Positions 14,732 through 24,168 of a stretch of DNA of 64,000 nt are shown one piece after another; the first letter of the stretch is position 1; every line of letters begins with the position of its first letter. This stretch comes from Bradyrhizobium septentrionale. Lineage in GTDB: Bacteria; Pseudomonadota; Alphaproteobacteria; Rhizobiales; Xanthobacteraceae. The notes under the pieces were generated by a model, which had not been told where the DNA came from, ran no database searches, and saw only the letters and a program-made list of their open reading frames with translations. The DNA lies in the NCBI RefSeq assembly GCF_011516645.4, contig NZ_CP088285.1, positions 1,612,001 through 1,676,000 on the forward strand, in the 5' to 3' direction. Both the position numbers and the translations under genes were made by a program.

Positions 14732-17482
14732 CTATGATGCTGCCTTGAGCTTCGGCGCTGACGCCTTCGGCTTGCCCATCCTGGCGAGAGCCTCGGTCGT
14801 CACGAGCTTCAGGCCCTCGGCCGCGTCGTAGCCATGGATCTCCTTCACATCGAGCTTGCGCATGAAGTCGATCGTCTCCTGCGTGATGACCTGGCCAGGG
14901 ACCATGATCGGGAAGCCCGGCGGATACGGGATCACGAAGTTCGCGGAGACGAGAGCGGGCCCGTTCTTCAGGCGCCTGTCGATCTCGGGATCGTTCAGGC
15001 GAAGATATTCGCATCCAGCGGCATCATAGGCTGAATAGAATCCGCTGCGGATGTCGCCTTCGTTCGTCTTGGTGCCGGCATCGCCGCGATAGGTCTCATG
15101 GAAATGCGAGAAGTTCGGCAGGTCGGGCACGTCCTTCATCAGGCTGTTGACCCGCACGTCGAAGGCGACCTTGGCGTTCGCTCCGCCTTTGGCCAGGGCC
15201 TGATCGATTTCACCGGAGATTTCGGCCAACACCCGGACGAGATGCGCGACGTCGCTCCGCGTATTGTTGATGTTGGACTGGATCAGGACCGAGTTGCGCG
15301 ACGTCTTGTTGACCTGGATGTTGTAGCGGTTGGCGAGCAGACCCTTGAACTGCGTTCCGTCGTACCCGGCCGTGCCGCAGACCAGCGTCATGCGGGTCGG
15401 ATCGAGGCAGAACTCGTCGTCGTTCAGGCTCTTTAGGGCGCTCGCCCAGTTGGTGCCGGCCGCCAGATAGTCGGTGAAGCCGCTCTGGCGATATTCCTTG
15501 GGGACCATCGCATCGGCACCCAGGACGCGGAAATACCGGGAAATCAGCGGATTGGTGTTGACCGCATTGCGGATGGCGAACGCAATCTCCATTGCATTGG
15601 CCACCAGTCCATAGCCCTCGAGCTCCATCTGGCGGCGCGAGACGTCGAGGCTTGCGATCAGCTGCTGGTTCGGACTGGTTGAAGCGTGCGTGAATACGGC
15701 CTCCTTGAACTGCGCTTCGACCGTGTGAAATTCGATGTCCTTGACAGACAGCATCGAGCCCTGCCGGATTGCCGACATCGACTTGTGCGTCGAGTTGGTC
15801 TGGTAGACCCGCAACCGGATCTGTCGCGGATCGGGGATGAGCCGGGTCTTGAGCAGCACCTCGTCCGACGGCTTCTTGCCGAGTTCGGCCTGCTGCTTCT
15901 CGTAGGCCGCAACCGATTTGGGATCGCGCATCCAGGCTTCGATCTCGTTCGCCGCGCCCATCGCGGTTCGTCGCCTCAGGAACGGCGAGAACCGCGCGAA
16001 GCCGAACCAGGCCTCGTCCCAAAGGAAGATCAGGTCAGGCTTGATCGCGAGGCATTCCTCCATCACCCGCCGCGTGTTGTAGATGTGACCATCGAAGGTA
16101 CAATTGGTCAGGTCGATCATCTTGACCCGGTCGAGCCGGCCATCGGCCTTCGCGTTCAGAAGCGCCTGCTTGATCGTCTTCAGCGGCACCGCGCCGTACA
16201 TCGAGTATTCCGTCATCGGGAATGCCTCGACGTAGAGCGGCTGCGCACCCGCCAGCACCATGCCGTAATGGTGCGACTTGTGGCAGTTGCGATCGACGAT
16301 CGCGATGTCGCCGGGACCCAGCAGCGCCTGCACCGCCATCTTGTTGGAGGTCGAGGTGCCGTTGGTCACGAAGTAGACGCGGTCGGCACCGAGTGCGCGC
16401 GCGGCCTTCTCCTGCGCCTTCTTGATGTTGCCGGTCGGTTCCAGCATGCTGTCGAGGCCGCCGGTGGTGGCGCTGCTCTCGGCAAGGAACAGGTTCAGCC
16501 CGTAGAATTCGCCCATGTCGCGGATCCAGTCCGACTTGAACACGGACTTGCCGCGCGCGATCGGCAGCGCGTGGAAGGTCCCGATCGGCCGCTGCGCGTA
16601 TTTCTTCAGATTGTCGAAGAACGGCGTGTCGAAGCGATCCTGCACGCCTTCCAGAATTGAAAGGTGCAATTCGAGGATATCCTCGATCGAGTAGAACACT
16701 CGGCGCACCACGTCGGCCTCCGGATTGCCGGCCAACTCCTCGACGTCGCGATTGGACATCAGGTAGAGATCAAGCTCGGGACGAATCCGCTTCAGGATAT
16801 GGGCCAGCCGTAGCGCGGACGCATCGGACTCTTCGTTGAGCCCCATGGCGCCAGTCATGGCACGAAGCACGGGCGCATCGTGGCGCGAGCGCAACCCAAA
16901 GCCTTCATTGATCACCACCGCCGCAATGTTGGGGTTCAGCATTGCCGCACAGAAGGCGTCCTCAAGACTGCCCACCAACACGGGCTCATAGACGAAGGCG
17001 TCGACCGGACGCCGCAGCCTGCGCCATTCCGCCAGGAGTCCCGGCCAATTGCTGGCTGGCACCCCGGTCACGATCAGGGTCTCGAAGTAGGGACGGCGCG
17101 CCGCCGATTGTCCGAGCGTTGGCGGGAGCAGATCGGGAACGTCGCCATTGCCCTCGTCCTGCGCGCTCCAGTCACTGGCATGCTGGCGGAAGGATTTTGT
17201 CTGAAGTGCCTGCACGATCCGCGTCGAAAGCATATGCGAGGTGGCGGCATCGCCCGCCGCCGCGGCTTCCTTCAGCGCCGCCATCAAACGAAGGCCCGGG
17301 TAGCCGTGAAACTCCTCGGTGACCGCAAGCGTCGACAGCGCCTTGTCGTACGCCGCCCGGTCACCGCCCCGGCTCCACGCCTTTGCCGCCTCGACCAGAT
17401 CGCGCCAATTGTCGGCGCGTCCGCCGGGTCCCGAGAAGAACTGGTCGATACGCTGCTGGGCCTGCTTCGCGTCGTTGGCCAT
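14732..17482 (-). CDS. large PLP-dependent Orn/Lys/Arg-type amino-acid decarboxylase
   Basis: The protein has 916 residues from ATG at 17482 (GGGAG 6 nt upstream). An N-terminal wing-like region (about 1-310) precedes a fold-type I PLP domain. Visible motifs are FVTNGTSTSNK (371-381), NCHKSHHYG (399-407), LWDEAWFGFARF (487-498) and STHKSMSAIRQGSML (564-578) with the PLP lysine at about 567. The C-terminal domain includes VIPYPPGFPIMVPG. Enzymes of this family decarboxylate lysine, arginine or ornithine and consume a cytoplasmic proton, often in acid or anaerobic stress. Substrate specificity cannot be read here. It is longer than the roughly 715-755-residue E. coli enzymes. Transcription probably starts from FixK box C. 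Confidence 0.9.
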   Translation of the reverse strand: MANDAKQAQQRIDQFFSGPGGRADNWRDLVEAAKAWSRGGDRAAYDKALSTLAVTEEFHGYPGLRLMAALKEAAAAGDAATSHMLSTRIVQALQTKSFRQHASDWSAQDEGNGDVPDLLPPTLGQSAARRPYFETLIVTGVPASNWPGLLAEWRRLRRPVDAFVYEPVLVGSLEDAFCAAMLNPNIAAVVINEGFGLRSRHDAPVLRAMTGAMGLNEESDASALRLAHILKRIRPELDLYLMSNRDVEELAGNPEADVVRRVFYSIEDILELHLSILEGVQDRFDTPFFDNLKKYAQRPIGTFHALPIARGKSVFKSDWIRDMGEFYGLNLFLAESSATTGGLDSMLEPTGNIKKAQEKAARALGADRVYFVTNGTSTSNKMAVQALLGPGDIAIVDRNCHKSHHYGMVLAGAQPLYVEAFPMTEYSMYGAVPLKTIKQALLNAKADGRLDRVKMIDLTNCTFDGHIYNTRRVMEECLAIKPDLIFLWDEAWFGFARFSPFLRRRTAMGAANEIEAWMRDPKSVAAYEKQQAELGKKPSDEVLLKTRLIPDPRQIRLRVYQTNSTHKSMSAIRQGSMLSVKDIEFHTVEAQFKEAVFTHASTSPNQQLIASLDVSRRQMELEGYGLVANAMEIAFAIRNAVNTNPLISRYFRVLGADAMVPKEYRQSGFTDYLAAGTNWASALKSLNDDEFCLDPTRMTLVCGTAGYDGTQFKGLLANRYNIQVNKTSRNSVLIQSNINNTRSDVAHLVRVLAEISGEIDQALAKGGANAKVAFDVRVNSLMKDVPDLPNFSHFHETYRGDAGTKTNEGDIRSGFYSAYDAAGCEYLRLNDPEIDRRLKNGPALVSANFVIPYPPGFPIMVPGQVITQETIDFMRKLDVKEIHGYDAAEGLKLVTTEALARMGKPKASAPKLKAAS

Positions 17483-17492
17483 GAATGTCTCC

Positions 17493-17526
17493 CGATCTTG
17501 GCGGTGTTCCGATCTTGACGGTGTTC
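17493..17526. repeat. 17-bp tandem duplication in the decarboxylase leader
   Basis: CGATCTTGGCGGTGTTC is followed immediately by CGATCTTGACGGTGTTC, with one mismatch. It fills most of the region between the decarboxylase start codon and the transcription start expected from FixK box C. Confidence 0.6.
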
Positions 17527-17562
17527 CCCGTCCAAGCGTACGAACCGCGCACACCGCTCCCT

Positions 17563-17576
17563 TTGATCCAAGTCAA
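17563..17576. promoter_or_regulatory. FixK/FNR-type box C
   Basis: TTGATCCAAGTCAA fits TTGAT-N4-ATCAA with one mismatch. Its centre is 87 bp upstream of the decarboxylase ATG. Activation at -41.5 would place the transcript start near 17528, giving a 46-nt leader that contains the 17-bp tandem repeat. Confidence 0.65.
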
Positions 17577-17678
17577 TCCGCAGCGGTTGAGACAAACCTT
17601 GTCGCCACCGAGCGATCGCAACGTCTTGCGATGCAACAAGGCTCGAATGTTAGGGAACGGTCCGCGGGACAGCGCACG

Positions 17679-19373
17679 TCAGTCGTTTGCCTGTGGCTTC
17701 CTGCTGCTCAATACGCTGTCGAGCGTACGCATCCAGTCGCCGCTGTCGGTCTTGTCGGCAAGACCATCCGCCTGAAGCAGATCGCGCAACTGCGCGTGCG
17801 CGCCGACGATGCAGAACGTGATGCCGCGCGAGGCGAGTTCCTGGTGCAGATCGTGCAGCATGCGCGACCCCGCCAGGTCGATGAACGGCGAGGCCGACAG
17901 GTCGCAGGCCACCAGCTTGACGTCGGGGGACGTCTGCAGTGCGGCCAGCACAGTTTCGAAAATCGTCTCGGCATTGACATAAAGCAGCGAGGTTTCCGGG
18001 CGGAAGGCGATGATCCCGGTCAACGGTTCCACGTCGTCATGGCGCGCCCGGTCGGAATAGCGGCCGCTGCCAGGAAGACGGCCAAGAAATGCGACATTGG
18101 GCTGGGACGCACGCAACAGCAGCAGGAAGATCGAGGCGGCGGCCGCCAGCAATACGCCCTGCAGGATCCCGAGGAACAGCACGGAGACCAGCGCGATGAC
18201 GGCCGCGTAGAAATCGATCCGGCTGATCCGCCACATTCGGGCAAGCGCCGGAATATCGACCAATTTGTAGACAGCCGAAAAAACGATCGCGGCAAGCACG
18301 GTCTTCGGCAGATTGGTCAAGAGACCCGTGAAAAACAGCAGGCAGAGTGCGAGGGTCGCAGAGCAGAACACAAGCGCGAGCGGCGTACGCGCACCGGCCG
18401 CGTCATTCACGGCCGACTGCGACAGCCCGCCGGCGACGGGATAGCCATGCCCGAAGGCTGCGGCAAGATTGGCCGCGCCGAGCCCGAGAAACTCCTGCCG
18501 GACATCCAGTGCATAGCCGTGCTTTGCCGCGAAGCTTCGCGCTGCCGACACGCCTTCCACGTAAGCCAGCACGAGACACCCGGCGGCGATCGGAAAGAGA
18601 TCGTCAAATTCGAGCAGGCCGAATGTCGGTAGCGAAAGGGTCGGCAATCCGGTCGGGATCTTTCCGGTCACCGGCAATCCCATTTCCGCAAGCCCAAGGA
18701 CGGAGACCGTGAGGATCGACAGCGCGACCACGGCGAGGCCAACAGGCTTTCCGGGCAGCCTGCGCTCGCCGAGCAGGAGCAGCACGGTCGCAGCCACGCC
18801 AATGCCGAGCACCAGCGGCCTGGTATCGCCCAACTGGCCAGCAAGCTTGATCGCACGGTCGAAAAAATTGTGGCCGCCGCCTGCCACGCCGAACAGGCTT
18901 GGCAGCTGGCTCATGATGATGGTGAGCCCTGCCCCGGCCTTGAAGCCCACCAGAATGCTGTCGCTGATCAACCGCACCAGCAGGCTGAGCCTGAACAGCC
19001 ACGCAATCAGGCAGAGCAGTGCCACGCTGAAGGCAACGAGGCTGACGATCTGCCCGTAACGTGTGGCGTCGCCGCCGGCCAGCACGCCGACGGCGCTGGC
19101 GATCATCAGCGAGATCGCCGAGGTCGGTCCCACCGCGAGTTGCCGCGACGAGCCGAGCAAGGCGTAACCCACGCCGCCGAGCAGGTAACCGTAGACGCCG
19201 ACCTGCGGCGGCAGGCCGGCGAGCCCGGCATAGGCCAGCGACACCGGGATCGCGTAGGCCGCCAGCGTGACCCCGGCGATGGCGTCCGCGCCAAGCCAGG
19301 ATGCGCGATAGTCGGCAAGCCAGCTCGCCGGCGGAAACCGTCGGACCCAACTCGTCTCGCTCTGGATTGACAT
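17679..19373 (-). CDS. SulP-family anion transporter with STAS domain
   Basis: This is a SulP/SLC26-type permease, about 564 residues from ATG at 19373. Two earlier in-frame ATGs at 19406 and 19397 would precede the transcript start predicted from box D. The N-terminal signature is ADAIAGVTLAAYAIPVSLAYAGLAGLPPQVGVYGYLLGG. About 11-14 membrane segments run to about residue 420. A cytoplasmic STAS domain (about 440-550) carries ACDLSASPFIDLAGSRMLHDL. Family members carry sulfate, bicarbonate or other anions. The sequence does not show which, although bicarbonate would fit the neighbouring decarboxylases. Confidence 0.9.
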   Translation of the reverse strand: MSIQSETSWVRRFPPASWLADYRASWLGADAIAGVTLAAYAIPVSLAYAGLAGLPPQVGVYGYLLGGVGYALLGSSRQLAVGPTSAISLMIASAVGVLAGGDATRYGQIVSLVAFSVALLCLIAWLFRLSLLVRLISDSILVGFKAGAGLTIIMSQLPSLFGVAGGGHNFFDRAIKLAGQLGDTRPLVLGIGVAATVLLLLGERRLPGKPVGLAVVALSILTVSVLGLAEMGLPVTGKIPTGLPTLSLPTFGLLEFDDLFPIAAGCLVLAYVEGVSAARSFAAKHGYALDVRQEFLGLGAANLAAAFGHGYPVAGGLSQSAVNDAAGARTPLALVFCSATLALCLLFFTGLLTNLPKTVLAAIVFSAVYKLVDIPALARMWRISRIDFYAAVIALVSVLFLGILQGVLLAAAASIFLLLLRASQPNVAFLGRLPGSGRYSDRARHDDVEPLTGIIAFRPETSLLYVNAETIFETVLAALQTSPDVKLVACDLSASPFIDLAGSRMLHDLHQELASRGITFCIVGAHAQLRDLLQADGLADKTDSGDWMRTLDSVLSSRKPQAND

Positions 19374-19435
19374 CAAGCCCGCCGTATCAAGCCGCATTGG
19401 ACGCATGTGGTTGCGCCGGGGCGGACCGATCCACG

Positions 19436-19449
19436 TTGATTCAGATCAA
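19436..19449. promoter_or_regulatory. FixK/FNR-type box D (divergent)
   Basis: TTGATTCAGATCAA is a perfect TTGAT-N4-ATCAA palindrome. Its centre is 81 bp from the ATG at 19524 and 69 bp from the SulP start at 19373. It can serve the hydrolase/IalB unit to the right and the SulP gene to the left. Confidence 0.75.
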
Positions 19450-19523
19450 GCGTCGCCCTCGCAGATCAGCACTAGGATTGCCGTAACCTGCACATTTATC
19501 CGCGGATTGCCGGAGGGCATGAC

Positions 19524-20411
19524 ATGCGTCAGCACGGCTTGCGAGCCCTCGCAACTGTAACGCTTCTCCTGCTTGGTCTGGCCACCCCGGCACGCGCCGA
19601 CGACAACAGCGCATCCCAGCGCATCCAGGAAGAGATCTGGGCCTTGCCGCTGCCGCTACCCATGTTCGCCTATCTGGTTCGACCGCTCGGCGACGGCCCC
19701 TTCCCGCTGGTCATCATGAACCACGGCGTGTCGCTGAACGCCAGGGATCGCAGCTTCTTCCCGCTGGTCGAATTTCGCGACGCCGCAATGTGGTTTGCAC
19801 GGCGCGGTTATCTCGTGGTGGCGCCCGTCGGTACCGGCTATGGCGCGGCAGCCATCGATATTCCCGAGCGCGGACTTTATGGCCCGTTCTTCTCCAAGAT
19901 CGGGAAATGCACCAATCCCAATTTCCTCGACCCGGGTCTCGCCGTCGCGCAGGTCGATCTCTGGATCATTGACTACATGGCCGCCGAAAAGCGCACCCTG
20001 CCGGACGGCGTCATCGTCGTCGGGCAGTCGGCCGGCGGCTGGGCTGCAATCGCCCTGTCGAGCCTCAACCCACCGCAGGTCAAGGCCATCATCACCTTCG
20101 CGGCGGGCCGCGGCGGCCGTGTCGATGGCAAGCCCAACAACAATTGTGGTCCCGACAAACTGGTCGAAGCGACCGGCGTGTTCGGCCACACGTCGCGGGT
20201 TCCCATGCTGTGGCTCTACATCGAGAACGACACATTCTTCGGCCCGGCCCTGTCGAAGCGGATGCACGAGGCTTTCACGCACGCCGGCGGCAGGGCCGAG
20301 TACCATCTACTGCCGCCGTTCGGCGACGAAGGACATTTCCTGATCGGCTCGCCCGATTCCATTCCCACCTGGTCGCCATTGATCGAACGATTTCTGGACA
20401 AGGTTCGCTAG
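19524..20411 (+). CDS. exported alpha/beta hydrolase (dienelactone hydrolase-like)
   Basis: The 295-residue protein has a signal peptide ending PARAD near residue 26. The alpha/beta hydrolase fold shows the oxyanion region FPLVIMNHGVS (about 55-66), the nucleophile elbow VVGQSAGGWAA (Ser about 174) and a late GDEGHF segment with the likely catalytic histidine (about 274). Substrate unknown; location probably periplasmic. GGAGGGC lies just before the ATG. It is followed 25 bp later by an IalB-like gene and preceded by FixK box D. Confidence 0.85.
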   Translation: MRQHGLRALATVTLLLLGLATPARADDNSASQRIQEEIWALPLPLPMFAYLVRPLGDGPFPLVIMNHGVSLNARDRSFFPLVEFRDAAMWFARRGYLVVAPVGTGYGAAAIDIPERGLYGPFFSKIGKCTNPNFLDPGLAVAQVDLWIIDYMAAEKRTLPDGVIVVGQSAGGWAAIALSSLNPPQVKAIITFAAGRGGRVDGKPNNNCGPDKLVEATGVFGHTSRVPMLWLYIENDTFFGPALSKRMHEAFTHAGGRAEYHLLPPFGDEGHFLIGSPDSIPTWSPLIERFLDKVR

Positions 20412-20436
20412 GCGCAATCTCGCTGGAGGAGTATCC

Positions 20437-21027
20437 ATGGTCCGATATGGTCCCTTGTATGGTCCTTTGGCGACGTTGGTGCTGTTTGCGGTCAGCATCG
20501 GTGCTTCGCACGGCCAACAGACGCCTTCGCCGCCCGCTGCGGTCAAGGATGGCGCCGAGGTAGCCACGCGAGGGGCACGCGTGGCGCGGGACGTCAAGTA
20601 TGGCGAATGGCGAAAGCTCTGTTTCACCGCTGCCGGCGCCAAGACATTATGCCGGACGACGATCACCGGCACCCTCGGGACCGGCCAGACGGCCGTTCGC
20701 ATCGATCTGATCGAGCGCGAGGACGGGACCGCCCGCCTCCAGCTATTCCTGCCGGTCGGGATGTACCTGCAAGCCGGCGTCAAGCTGTCGGTCGACCAAC
20801 AGAAGGTCCATCGCCTGCCCTATACCTGGTGCGTGACCAACATGTGCATCGCAGCCGATGTTGCCGACCCCAAGCTGCTCGAGGAAATGGATGGCGGAAA
20901 GGCGCTCTCGGTCGACGTCGTCGACACCAGCATTTTGACGGTGACGACGTCGGTGCCGCTCGACCGCTTTGCGACCGTCCGCAAGGGAGCACCCGCGCTG
21001 ACCCTCGATCAAGCCATTGACGAATGA
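20437..21027 (+). CDS. invasion-associated locus B (IalB)-family protein
   Basis: A 196-residue exported protein with a signal peptide ending SHGQQ near residue 28. The mature part has the IalB pattern: YGEWRKLCFTAAGAKTLCRTT at the front, then LPVGMYLQAGVKLSVDQ, the paired cysteines YTWCVTNMCIA and a final VPLDRFA segment. IalB proteins of Bartonella and relatives are envelope proteins linked to host entry or stress; in free-living and symbiotic rhizobia their role is unclear. GGAGGAG before the ATG and the 25-bp gap show coupling to the hydrolase. Confidence 0.88.
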   Translation: MVRYGPLYGPLATLVLFAVSIGASHGQQTPSPPAAVKDGAEVATRGARVARDVKYGEWRKLCFTAAGAKTLCRTTITGTLGTGQTAVRIDLIEREDGTARLQLFLPVGMYLQAGVKLSVDQQKVHRLPYTWCVTNMCIAADVADPKLLEEMDGGKALSVDVVDTSILTVTTSVPLDRFATVRKGAPALTLDQAIDE

Positions 21028-21043
21028 TTGAGACCGGCGATCG

Positions 21044-21418
21044 CTAGACTGCGCCCGCCAACAATTGTTCGATCGGCTGCATCAGCGATTTTGCCGTGAA
21101 CGGCTTGGTCAGATAGGCCACGCAGCCCGATGCCATTGCGGCCATCCGTGTCGCCGGGTTGTCATTTCCGGTGATGTAGATGACCGGGACGTCGATGCCC
21201 CGATCCGCCAGGCGGTGCCGCAGTTCGATCCCTGAACCATCGCTGAGATTGATGTCCAGGATCAGACACAGCGCGCCGTCGAAGCTGCCATCTCTCAGCA
21301 AGGCATTTCCGGTCTCGAATAATCTGGATGCAAATCCATATTCCCGCAGCAGCCGTCCGATACCACGGAGCATGGAGGGGTTATCATCCACGACGAATAC
21401 TAGTTTCGCGGTCGGCAA
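21044..21418 (-). CDS. single-domain response regulator (CheY/FixJ-receiver type)
   Basis: A 124-residue receiver domain with no output domain. The acidic pair is VVDDN (Asp11, Asp12), the phosphoacceptor is Asp55 in LILDINLSDGSG, Thr/Ser at VIYITG, and the conserved Lys is in YLTKPF (about 104). The start is TTG at 21418. It is probably phosphorylated by the kinase encoded nearby (22324-24168) or acts as a phosphate sink. It lies tail to tail with the IalB-like gene. Confidence 0.88.
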   Translation of the reverse strand: MPTAKLVFVVDDNPSMLRGIGRLLREYGFASRLFETGNALLRDGSFDGALCLILDINLSDGSGIELRHRLADRGIDVPVIYITGNDNPATRMAAMASGCVAYLTKPFTAKSLMQPIEQLLAGAV

Positions 21419-21606
21419 ATCCTGCGGGCCTCTACCCTATCGTTGAAGCAGAACCTCGACTGGCTGCCCAACGTCCGTGCCTGGACGAAGGACACATTGA
21501 AATCTCACCGGCGCGCGACATCGCCGCGGCCAATATCGGAGATACGCGCCGTCACACAGCTTTCATATTGTACCATGGGACAGGAGGCCGCAGCTGCCGC
21601 GGCGGA

Positions 21607-22239
21607 TTAACCCTTAACTTCGCTGTCAAGCTCGCGCATGCCGAGCCGCTCCGCGATCGAGACGAGCTCGGCAAGTGACTGCACCTGCATCTTCTCCATG
21701 ACCTGGTGACGGTGCGCCTTGATCGTGCGTTCCGTCGTGCCGAGTTCATAGCCGACCTGCTTGTTGATCCGACCGCGTACAATCAGATCGAACACCTGCC
21801 GCTCGCGTGGGGTCAACTTCGCCAGCAGCGCGCGGAGTGAGTCGAGCCTGGTCCGCTGGCTGCGGGCCAATTCGTGCCGCGCAACGGCGCGATTGATTGC
21901 CTCGATCAGCTGCTCAGATGCGATCGGCTTGGTCAGGAAATCCTCGGCTCCGGCCTTGATCGCCTGCACAGTCGTCGCCGTGTCGGCATGTCCGGTAAGG
22001 AATACAATCGGAAGCGTCGACTCCAGCTCGTTGAGACGGATCTGCAGCTCCGGACCACTCATTCCGGGAATGCGTACGTCCAGCAGGATACAGCCGGCTT
22101 CTTCGTCGCCTGGCAATTGATCGAGCAGTTGCCGGGCCGATGCATACGTCGCCACACGGTAGCCGGCGAGCTTGAGCCTGCGCTCAAGTGCTGTGCGAAA
22201 CGAGGCGTCGTCGTCGACAATATGCACGTAAGCGTGCAT
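21607..22239 (-). CDS. FixJ/NarL-type response regulator (receiver plus LuxR HTH)
   Basis: The protein has 210 residues from ATG at 22239, with GGAGGAG upstream. The receiver domain (1-125) has Asp9, Asp10 and Asp11 and phosphoacceptor Asp54 in CILLDVRIPGM. The LuxR-type helix-turn-helix (about 145-208) shows LTPRERQVFDLIVRGRINKQVGYELGTTERTIKAHRHQVMEKM, the FixJ/TodT signature. It follows the sensor kinase gene on the same strand (84 bp gap) and should be its cognate regulator. Targets are unknown. Confidence 0.92.
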   Translation of the reverse strand: MHAYVHIVDDDASFRTALERRLKLAGYRVATYASARQLLDQLPGDEEAGCILLDVRIPGMSGPELQIRLNELESTLPIVFLTGHADTATTVQAIKAGAEDFLTKPIASEQLIEAINRAVARHELARSQRTRLDSLRALLAKLTPRERQVFDLIVRGRINKQVGYELGTTERTIKAHRHQVMEKMQVQSLAELVSIAERLGMRELDSEVKG

Positions 22240-22323
22240 TACTCTCTCTCTCCTCCACGACCGACGCAAATACTGCGTTCGTTAAGTTAGCACTGCCTCC
22301 TGCCAAAGTAAGACCCAAACGCG

Positions 22324-24168
22324 CTATGCCGCCAGCGGCAATGAAAGATGGAAAACCGCTCCGCCCCCGGACTGGTTCTCGGCCCAGATCTGACCGCTAT
22401 GCGCCAGAACGATCGTCCGCGCGATTGACAGGCCAATGCCCATTCCCTGCTCCTTTGTGGTGAAGAACGGATCGAAAATCTCGTTCAGCCTGTCCTGGGG
22501 AATTCCCGGACCGGAATCGCAGATCGAAATCACGGCCGACGCCCCTCCGTTGACTTCGGTACGGCCGATGATCGTGCGTCCGTAGGGCATCCTGGCCATC
22601 GCGTCCATGCTGTTGACCACGAGGTTGAGAATGACCTGCTGCAACTGAACCGGATCACCTTCCACCAGCAGGGTCTGCGGCGACGTCTGCAGGTAGATCG
22701 CGACGTTGCGGGTCGAGGCCTGCAGCTTGAGGAAATCGAATGCCTCCCGCATGGTCTGGTTGAGGTCGATCTCCTTTTTCTCAAATGGCGCACGCTTCAG
22801 CAGGCTGCGCATCCGGCGTATCACCTCGCTCGCACGCAGATCATCACGCTTGATGTCGGAAATGATCTCCCGCACCTCCTGAAGGTCGGGCGTCGGCGAA
22901 CCGAGGATCAACTCCGCCGTCTCGGCATTGGTCAGGATCGACCCAAGCGGCTGGTTGAGCTCATGGGCGATCGAGGACGACAGTTCGCCGGCGGTCGCCT
23001 GCCGATTGCTGTGAGCAAGCTGGGACAGGCGATTGCGAGCCTCGACCTCGGCCTTTCGTCGCATGTACCGCTCGTGCAGCAGGAACGCGATCAGCATGGT
23101 CTGCACCAGCAACGCCGCAGCGAGCGCAACCGCCCGCCAGCGATATGTTTCCAGGAAAGTCGGCTCCTGGAAGCGGATTTCGCTGCCTTGCGGCAGGCTG
23201 GCTTCGCTGACATTCCAGCGCTGCATCTGCCGCCAATTGAAGATCGGCTTCACGGCATTGACGACCGACGGCGGCAGGTTTTCCGGCGCTTCGCCATCGA
23301 GGATTCGCAGCGCCCTTTGTGCTGCGTCGGCACCGATCAAGGACGGGACAAGAGCGAAACCGCCTATGCCGCCCGGCTCGAGGAATGTCTCCGCCGCGAT
23401 TACGATGGGACGATTTGCCTTCGCTGCGACAAATGCAAGAGCGTCCGAGGGCGGATAGTAGTTGCCCTTGCCGTCGCTATAGAGGCCCGTGTAGATGATC
23501 GCGCTGCGGTCGGGAAGCGCGGCGACCTGCGCAATGATGTCCGGCATCGGACGTCCGATGATCTCGATAATGTCGAGGCCCGGAATGCCGGCCGCAGCCT
23601 GATCTTTCCAGTTGCGAAACAGAACTTGCCGTTCCCATTCCGCACCAACAAGCACAATGGTTTTGAGGTCTGGTACCACGGCGCGAGCGACCGAGACGGC
23701 ATCCTTGAACTTCAAGGCCACGATGCCGCCGGTGACATAGTCAGGCGGCCGCAATCGCTTGAAATCATTCTCTTCGACCAGCGCAAACACGATTGGCGCG
23801 TCGGGCCAGAGTTGCGGGCGCCAGCGGAGCACAAGCTCGAGCGCAGCCGCTCCAACGGCAACCACGACACCGATCGGTCGATCGCGATATTTCGTCTCGA
23901 GAAACCGCCGAAAGCCCTCCTGATAGGCCTCACCGCCGAAGCGATTGAGATCGAGGCTTTCCGTGTAGATCGTCGTCGGAGCGTGACCGTGCGCGCTCAC
24001 GGCATCCCGCAATCCAACAAAGACCTGATAGTAGAACGGACCACGTCGATCGGACTGGTCCAGCACCAGCATGGAATGCGGGCGCATCTCTTGCGCCCGG
24101 AGACCAGCCGGCGACAGCAAGCTAGCCAGCAGGATGATCAGTCCAGAGAGCCGAATTGCCTTGCCCAT
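22324..24168 (-). CDS. sensor histidine kinase with periplasmic ABC-type substrate-binding domain
   Basis: A 614-residue protein. The signal/anchor segment (about 5-25) is followed by a periplasmic ABC-sub-bind-like domain (about 30-330) with LDQSDRRGPFYYQVFVGLRDAV and GGFALVPSLIGADAAQ. One transmembrane helix follows (about 345-366), then a linker and a HisKA domain with His402 in SSSIAHELNQPLGSI. The HATPase domain includes NLVVNSMDAMA, DSGPGIP and GMGIGLSIARTI. No PAS or haem domain is present, so it is not FixL-like. The periplasmic domain should bind a small ligand directly. It is encoded next to a FixJ-like regulator and a lone receiver. Confidence 0.9.
   Translation of the reverse strand: MGKAIRLSGLIILLASLLSPAGLRAQEMRPHSMLVLDQSDRRGPFYYQVFVGLRDAVSAHGHAPTTIYTESLDLNRFGGEAYQEGFRRFLETKYRDRPIGVVVAVGAAALELVLRWRPQLWPDAPIVFALVEENDFKRLRPPDYVTGGIVALKFKDAVSVARAVVPDLKTIVLVGAEWERQVLFRNWKDQAAAGIPGLDIIEIIGRPMPDIIAQVAALPDRSAIIYTGLYSDGKGNYYPPSDALAFVAAKANRPIVIAAETFLEPGGIGGFALVPSLIGADAAQRALRILDGEAPENLPPSVVNAVKPIFNWRQMQRWNVSEASLPQGSEIRFQEPTFLETYRWRAVALAAALLVQTMLIAFLLHERYMRRKAEVEARNRLSQLAHSNRQATAGELSSSIAHELNQPLGSILTNAETAELILGSPTPDLQEVREIISDIKRDDLRASEVIRRMRSLLKRAPFEKKEIDLNQTMREAFDFLKLQASTRNVAIYLQTSPQTLLVEGDPVQLQQVILNLVVNSMDAMARMPYGRTIIGRTEVNGGASAVISICDSGPGIPQDRLNEIFDPFFTTKEQGMGIGLSIARTIVLAHSGQIWAENQSGGGAVFHLSLPLAA

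Noticed and set aside
19369..19378. TTGACATCAA considered as an eighth FixK site
   Set aside because: There is no 4-nt spacer between the half-sites, and it overlaps the SulP start codon region.
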